DNA from: Paenibacillus sp. 19GGS1-52
Lineage (GTDB): Bacteria; Bacillota; Bacilli; Paenibacillales; Paenibacillaceae
Reading direction: 5' to 3'
Length of the DNA stretch: 64,000 bases
Assembly (NCBI RefSeq): GCF_022369515.1
Contig: NZ_CP059724.1
Location: 5,952,001-6,016,000 of the forward strand
Shown here: positions 61,404 through 64,000 of the stretch, piece after piece
Layout of the letters: each line of letters opens with the position of its first letter
Position numbering within the stretch: position 1 is the first letter of the stretch
Made by a program: the position numbers and the translations under genes
The notes under the pieces: generated by a model
What the model was told of the DNA's origin: nothing
What the model saw: only the letters and a program-made list of their open reading frames with translations
The model's database searches: none

Positions 61404-62684
61404 TTAAAATCCTTTGCTGCCCCTGTTTCTGCGTGGCGTAGGGATGCTGTCCTTCGCTGAAACAGGAACTTCTGTATTCCGTCTGCTTCCACGATACATC
61501 CGTCCTTCTCCTACAGGGACAATTCCCGTAAATAAGGAAATAATGGCTGCCAGAACGAGCAGGGCTATTAAGCGTATAAGACCGTTAAGGAAGGAATGAC
61601 TGCTAAGGCCGAACTCCAGAATCAGACCAGCGAACAGACCCGATACCGCACCGCCTATGCCGAAGCTTTTGGCTAAATGACGGTTATCGAACACAATGCC
61701 CAGTCCCAGTCCAAGCGCCGCACCAATCAGCAGCAGTGCTAGTATTCTGACCACTGCATAATAGGGGCTGTCTTTGGTGGCGTCACTGCGATCAGTGAGC
61801 AGGGTCCGGTCTCCCAGACGATCATAAATCTGCTGGAACACCGAGCCCAGTCGCCCCGCGTCCGTAACATCATAATATTGTCCGCCTGTTGCGTTGGCGA
61901 TATCCTGCAACAGCGCAGAGCCTGCCGGGTCCTGCATACCTAGTCCAATCGTATTTACCGCAATGCCGCGATCCACATAAGACTGGAGCTCACGCGTTGT
62001 ATCGAATTGGCTGGCTCCATCGGAGAGCATAATAACCATGGCGCCCCTGGCAGTTTGAGCGTCACCATTGATAACATTCAACGCTTCGTTAAGCGCACCG
62101 CTAATATTCGTACCGCCCTCAGTGGTCTGCAGATTGCCGATTGCAGCCGATACCTTATCGCGGTTGGCCGATTTGGACAGTGAGATCAGCGGCTGAACAA
62201 CTTGGGTATCGTCACTGAAGGTCAGCACAGCCGCCTGATTATCTTCATCCATCTGCATCACCAGCGACTGCGCCGCCGAGTAACGGCTGTTATTCGGATC
62301 GCTCTGCATCATACTGCCGGAGTCATCAATGACCATCACTACATCTTTTACCGGCCTCACGCCGCCAAAGTTCAGCTCATAGACGAACTCCGTGACCGCG
62401 CCAACTCCAAACAGCAGCACCACTGTCAGCGGCAGCAGCTTCCACGATAACCCTAAGTAACGCTGCTTCCAGGAGTATCCGTTCAGCGTTGGCGAGATCA
62501 TCTCTGCCAGCAGGCAGCCCACTCCAACACCCAGCGCTACTATGGCAAAATATATGCCAACAAGCACAATAGATGGCATTTCGCCAAGCCAGCGACCCAG
62601 CAGCAGTTCGCCAATGAGAAAGGCGACCCCCGCGCCTAGCAGACTGAAGAGGAGCAGGAGCGGATTGATTTTTCGCTGCATCAT
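61404..62684 (-). CDS. Membrane-bound VWA-domain protein
   Basis: 426 residues. Three N-terminal membrane helices (about 8-28, 38-60, 82-102), a von Willebrand A domain (about 115-300) with an intact MIDAS (VMVIDDSGSM, EGGTNISGAL, LSDGASQFD), then three C-terminal helices (about 315-395) and a short basic tail. The VWA domain, between membrane helices, could bind a protein ligand through a metal ion. It is the first complete gene of the GTPase cluster in this window and follows a 600-bp intergenic region. Start at 62684 or at the next ATG (62681). Confidence 0.85.
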   Translation of the reverse strand: MMQRKINPLLLLFSLLGAGVAFLIGELLLGRWLGEMPSIVLVGIYFAIVALGVGVGCLLAEMISPTLNGYSWKQRYLGLSWKLLPLTVVLLFGVGAVTEFVYELNFGGVRPVKDVVMVIDDSGSMMQSDPNNSRYSAAQSLVMQMDEDNQAAVLTFSDDTQVVQPLISLSKSANRDKVSAAIGNLQTTEGGTNISGALNEALNVINGDAQTARGAMVIMLSDGASQFDTTRELQSYVDRGIAVNTIGLGMQDPAGSALLQDIANATGGQYYDVTDAGRLGSVFQQIYDRLGDRTLLTDRSDATKDSPYYAVVRILALLLIGAALGLGLGIVFDNRHLAKSFGIGGAVSGLFAGLILEFGLSSHSFLNGLIRLIALLVLAAIISLFTGIVPVGEGRMYRGSRRNTEVPVSAKDSIPTPRRNRGSKGF

Positions 62685-62747
62685 TATTCATCCTTTCTTC
62701 GGAGGAACATAAGAGAAATATTGCCCAATACAAGGTTTGGAAAATCG

Positions 62748-62930
62748 TAAATGATGTATGAAATACAGCATTAATATTCCTGACGACACAGCAGCGACGA
62801 AATGTTGTACGAAATCCATCTTTCACTCACTGTAGAGTCCCATTTCGCAAGGAATGTTGTATTTTATACATTATAGTATCTATAATAGGCTATTTATGGA
62901 AATATTGTTGGAAGAAATACATCATTTCGC
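62748..62930. repeat. Degenerate motif repeated about every 50 bp upstream of the VWA gene
   Basis: Copies of a GAAATGwTGTAtgAAATaC-like motif occur at 62748-62766, 62798-62817, 62851-62870 and 62898-62920, plus an inverted copy at 62914-62930. Cores start at 62751, 62802, 62854 and 62902, i.e. 48-52 bp apart, close to five helical turns. Between the motifs the sequence is not repeated. They may be binding sites controlling the cluster. Confidence 0.5.
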
Positions 62931-63287
62931 TAAAAGTTTCTGTTCAACGTAAGCTATTTACCGGTAATAGTTACATCCCCATCGATCCAAACACTCTAAT
63001 TTGTTTTCGAGAGCCAGATAATAGAGATGCTAGCCGTTGACGGACTGTACGGACCTTATTACGACTCAGGATGGCAAAAAGAAGCTTGAGCGGACTAAGG
63101 TTCCGTTATTCATGGATACAGAGCCCTATTTAGCTGAATGTCAGATCAATAACGGATTCTGTGTCCGCAAGCATATGAAAATGGTAGTGTTTTTAGGAAA
63201 TAGCGTATCCTGTGTCCGCCTAAACGCTATGCTGGTTTATTTGAACCGAAAACTCCCCATCGCCTGATCTCCGACCGAAGGAAGCAT
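62931..63287. other. Intergenic region with imperfect direct repeats
   Basis: No convincing gene; a 76-codon plus-strand frame lacks a ribosome binding site. CAATAACGGATTCTGTGTCCGC (split as CAATAACGGATT and CTGTGTCCGC, 63147-63168) recurs as AAATAGCGTATCCTGTGTCC (from 63198), 51 bp apart. A related reverse segment TTCCGTTATTCATGGATACAG lies at about 63101-63121. Confidence 0.4.
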
Positions 63288-64000
63288 TCACCGCAGCACC
63301 GGCAGTTGCTCCTCATCCAAGCCATGCAACCGGTAGCCGTTCTGAGCGTAAGTCTCATAGTAAACTTTTCCATTGCGATAATAGAGCAGGTCCTCCAGAT
63401 GGAAACCACCCATCAGATTTAGCTTCTCGACCCCGCTTCTGCGCTGCTCATGTACGAACCCGAGTCGGTAGATGCGAGTCGTCTCGTCCACGCCGAAGGC
63501 GTACCGCAGGAACTCGGAGGCACTGTCGCCGAAGAAATACTTCTCCTCATGCCGATGCTCCTGCGTGTATTCGAACAATCTGACATTCACAACTGCGCCC
63601 TCTTCCAAACTGTGGTACAGCTGCTTGAAGAGCTCTTCCCTGGAGAGCACCTGACGGTTCTCGTAGGCCGCCGCAACATTGGCGCGCCGCAGCAGCTCTT
63701 CCTCGAAGGAAAGCGCAAACGGCTCTGCTGTCAGCAGCTCCCGTTGGCAAATATCAATCAGGCGTTCGGTTACAGCCGCCTTGCCTTTCTCAAGCAGCTT
63801 GGACATACTGCCCATATACCGCTCGCTAAAAAACACACCCGATCCACGCCGCACTTCGATGTCCTTCATGACCTCTTCAGTCACGGAGCGGTAATATTCC
63901 ATAATATTCTGACCCGTAGTGGCATCCGTGCGTCCAATGCTGCCCACTGCAACACTTCGCAGCTCTTCTTCCAGCACCTCCATGGCCTGCACCCGGTTTA
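63288..64000 (-). CDS. C-terminal part of a large protein of the GTPase/VWA cluster
   Basis: About 237 residues are visible and the frame stays open to the right edge. The part is hydrophilic and mixed helical/beta: GTDATTGQNIMEYYRSV-like sequence near the edge (read at GRTDATTGQNIMEYY), YFFGDSASEFLRYAFGVDET, then MGGFHLEDLLYYRNGKVYYE and the end. It lies on the same strand as the VWA gene but about 600 bp away. A bacterial tubulin-like (Tubulin_2) protein, sometimes found with VWA and GTPase genes, is one possibility that the missing N-terminus would settle. I do not recognise it with confidence. Confidence 0.6.
   Translation of the reverse strand, partial: NRVQAMEVLEEELRSVAVGSIGRTDATTGQNIMEYYRSVTEEVMKDIEVRRGSGVFFSERYMGSMSKLLEKGKAAVTERLIDICQRELLTAEPFALSFEEELLRRANVAAAYENRQVLSREELFKQLYHSLEEGAVVNVRLFEYTQEHRHEEKYFFGDSASEFLRYAFGVDETTRIYRLGFVHEQRRSGVEKLNLMGGFHLEDLLYYRNGKVYYETYAQNGYRLHGLDEEQLPVLR

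Noticed and set aside
62748..63219. CRISPR array
   Set aside because: The repeats are short, degenerate and few, and no cas genes are present.

Overview
The window looks like chromosome of a spore-forming, low-to-mid G+C Gram-positive of the Paenibacillus type. Reasons: strong AGGAGG-type ribosome binding sites, many short rho-independent terminators, an S-layer-homology surface protein, copper-amine-oxidase-like stalk domains, an aa3 quinol oxidase operon (qoxABCD), Mn-dependent pyrophosphatase, leucine dehydrogenase and Spo0F-kinase-like histidine kinases. No complete tRNA, rRNA, CRISPR array, phage or IS element was seen.

Layout. 1-4292 (minus): exopolysaccharide genes (polymerase/ligase-like protein, GT2 glycosyltransferase, initiating sugar-phosphate transferase, UTP-glucose-1-phosphate uridylyltransferase, BY-kinase, Wzz-like modulator), preceded by a two-component pair (4583-6889). 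7199-11644: small CxxC protein, AraC regulator divergent from a GH20 hexosaminidase, and a Gfo/Idh/MocA protein. 11737-16990: a ComQ-like isoprenoid-synthase-fold enzyme with both DDxxD motifs, a small peptide with a nitrile-hydratase-like leader (NHLP) ending in tryptophan, and two convergent paralogous membrane histidine kinases. I read this as a candidate prenylated-peptide signalling system and the leading discovery candidate. 17254-24475: housekeeping and accessory genes (acidic protein, MFS pump, lipoprotein cyclophilin, leucine dehydrogenase, pirin, truncated nitroreductase, ppaC). 24559-28211: SPFH/slipin protein, a tRNA-like noncoding segment, rtcB and three possible small ORFs, which looks like an RNA-repair locus. 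28262-40501: AAC(3)-like acetyltransferase, ring-cleaving dioxygenase, HAD phosphatase, TagO-like transferase, Mug glycosylase, GntR/ABC operon, amino-acid ABC importer, polysaccharide deacetylase. 40990-44877: qoxABCD. 45109-46818: chemoreceptor.

46966-56104 (minus) reads as a vitamin B12 acquisition locus: cobalamin riboswitch with an attenuator hairpin, a 1504-residue S-layer protein combining two alpha/alpha-toroid halves with three transcobalamin-like (DUF4430) modules, a DUF4430 lipoprotein, and an ECF transporter (T, fused A1-A2, S). The architecture recalls animal intrinsic factor/transcobalamin.

56333-64000 (minus): a GAP1-like protein, TRAFAC-type GTPase with zinc-ribbon cysteines, a beta-rich protein, a membrane VWA protein and the end of a further large protein. 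This resembles predicted GTPase-centred conflict systems. Dispersed intergenic repeats occur near 10.4, 22.7 and 39.3 kb, and degenerate motifs spaced about 50 bp apart lie at 62.75-62.93 kb. All functional statements come from reading the sequence and from family knowledge; no search was run.
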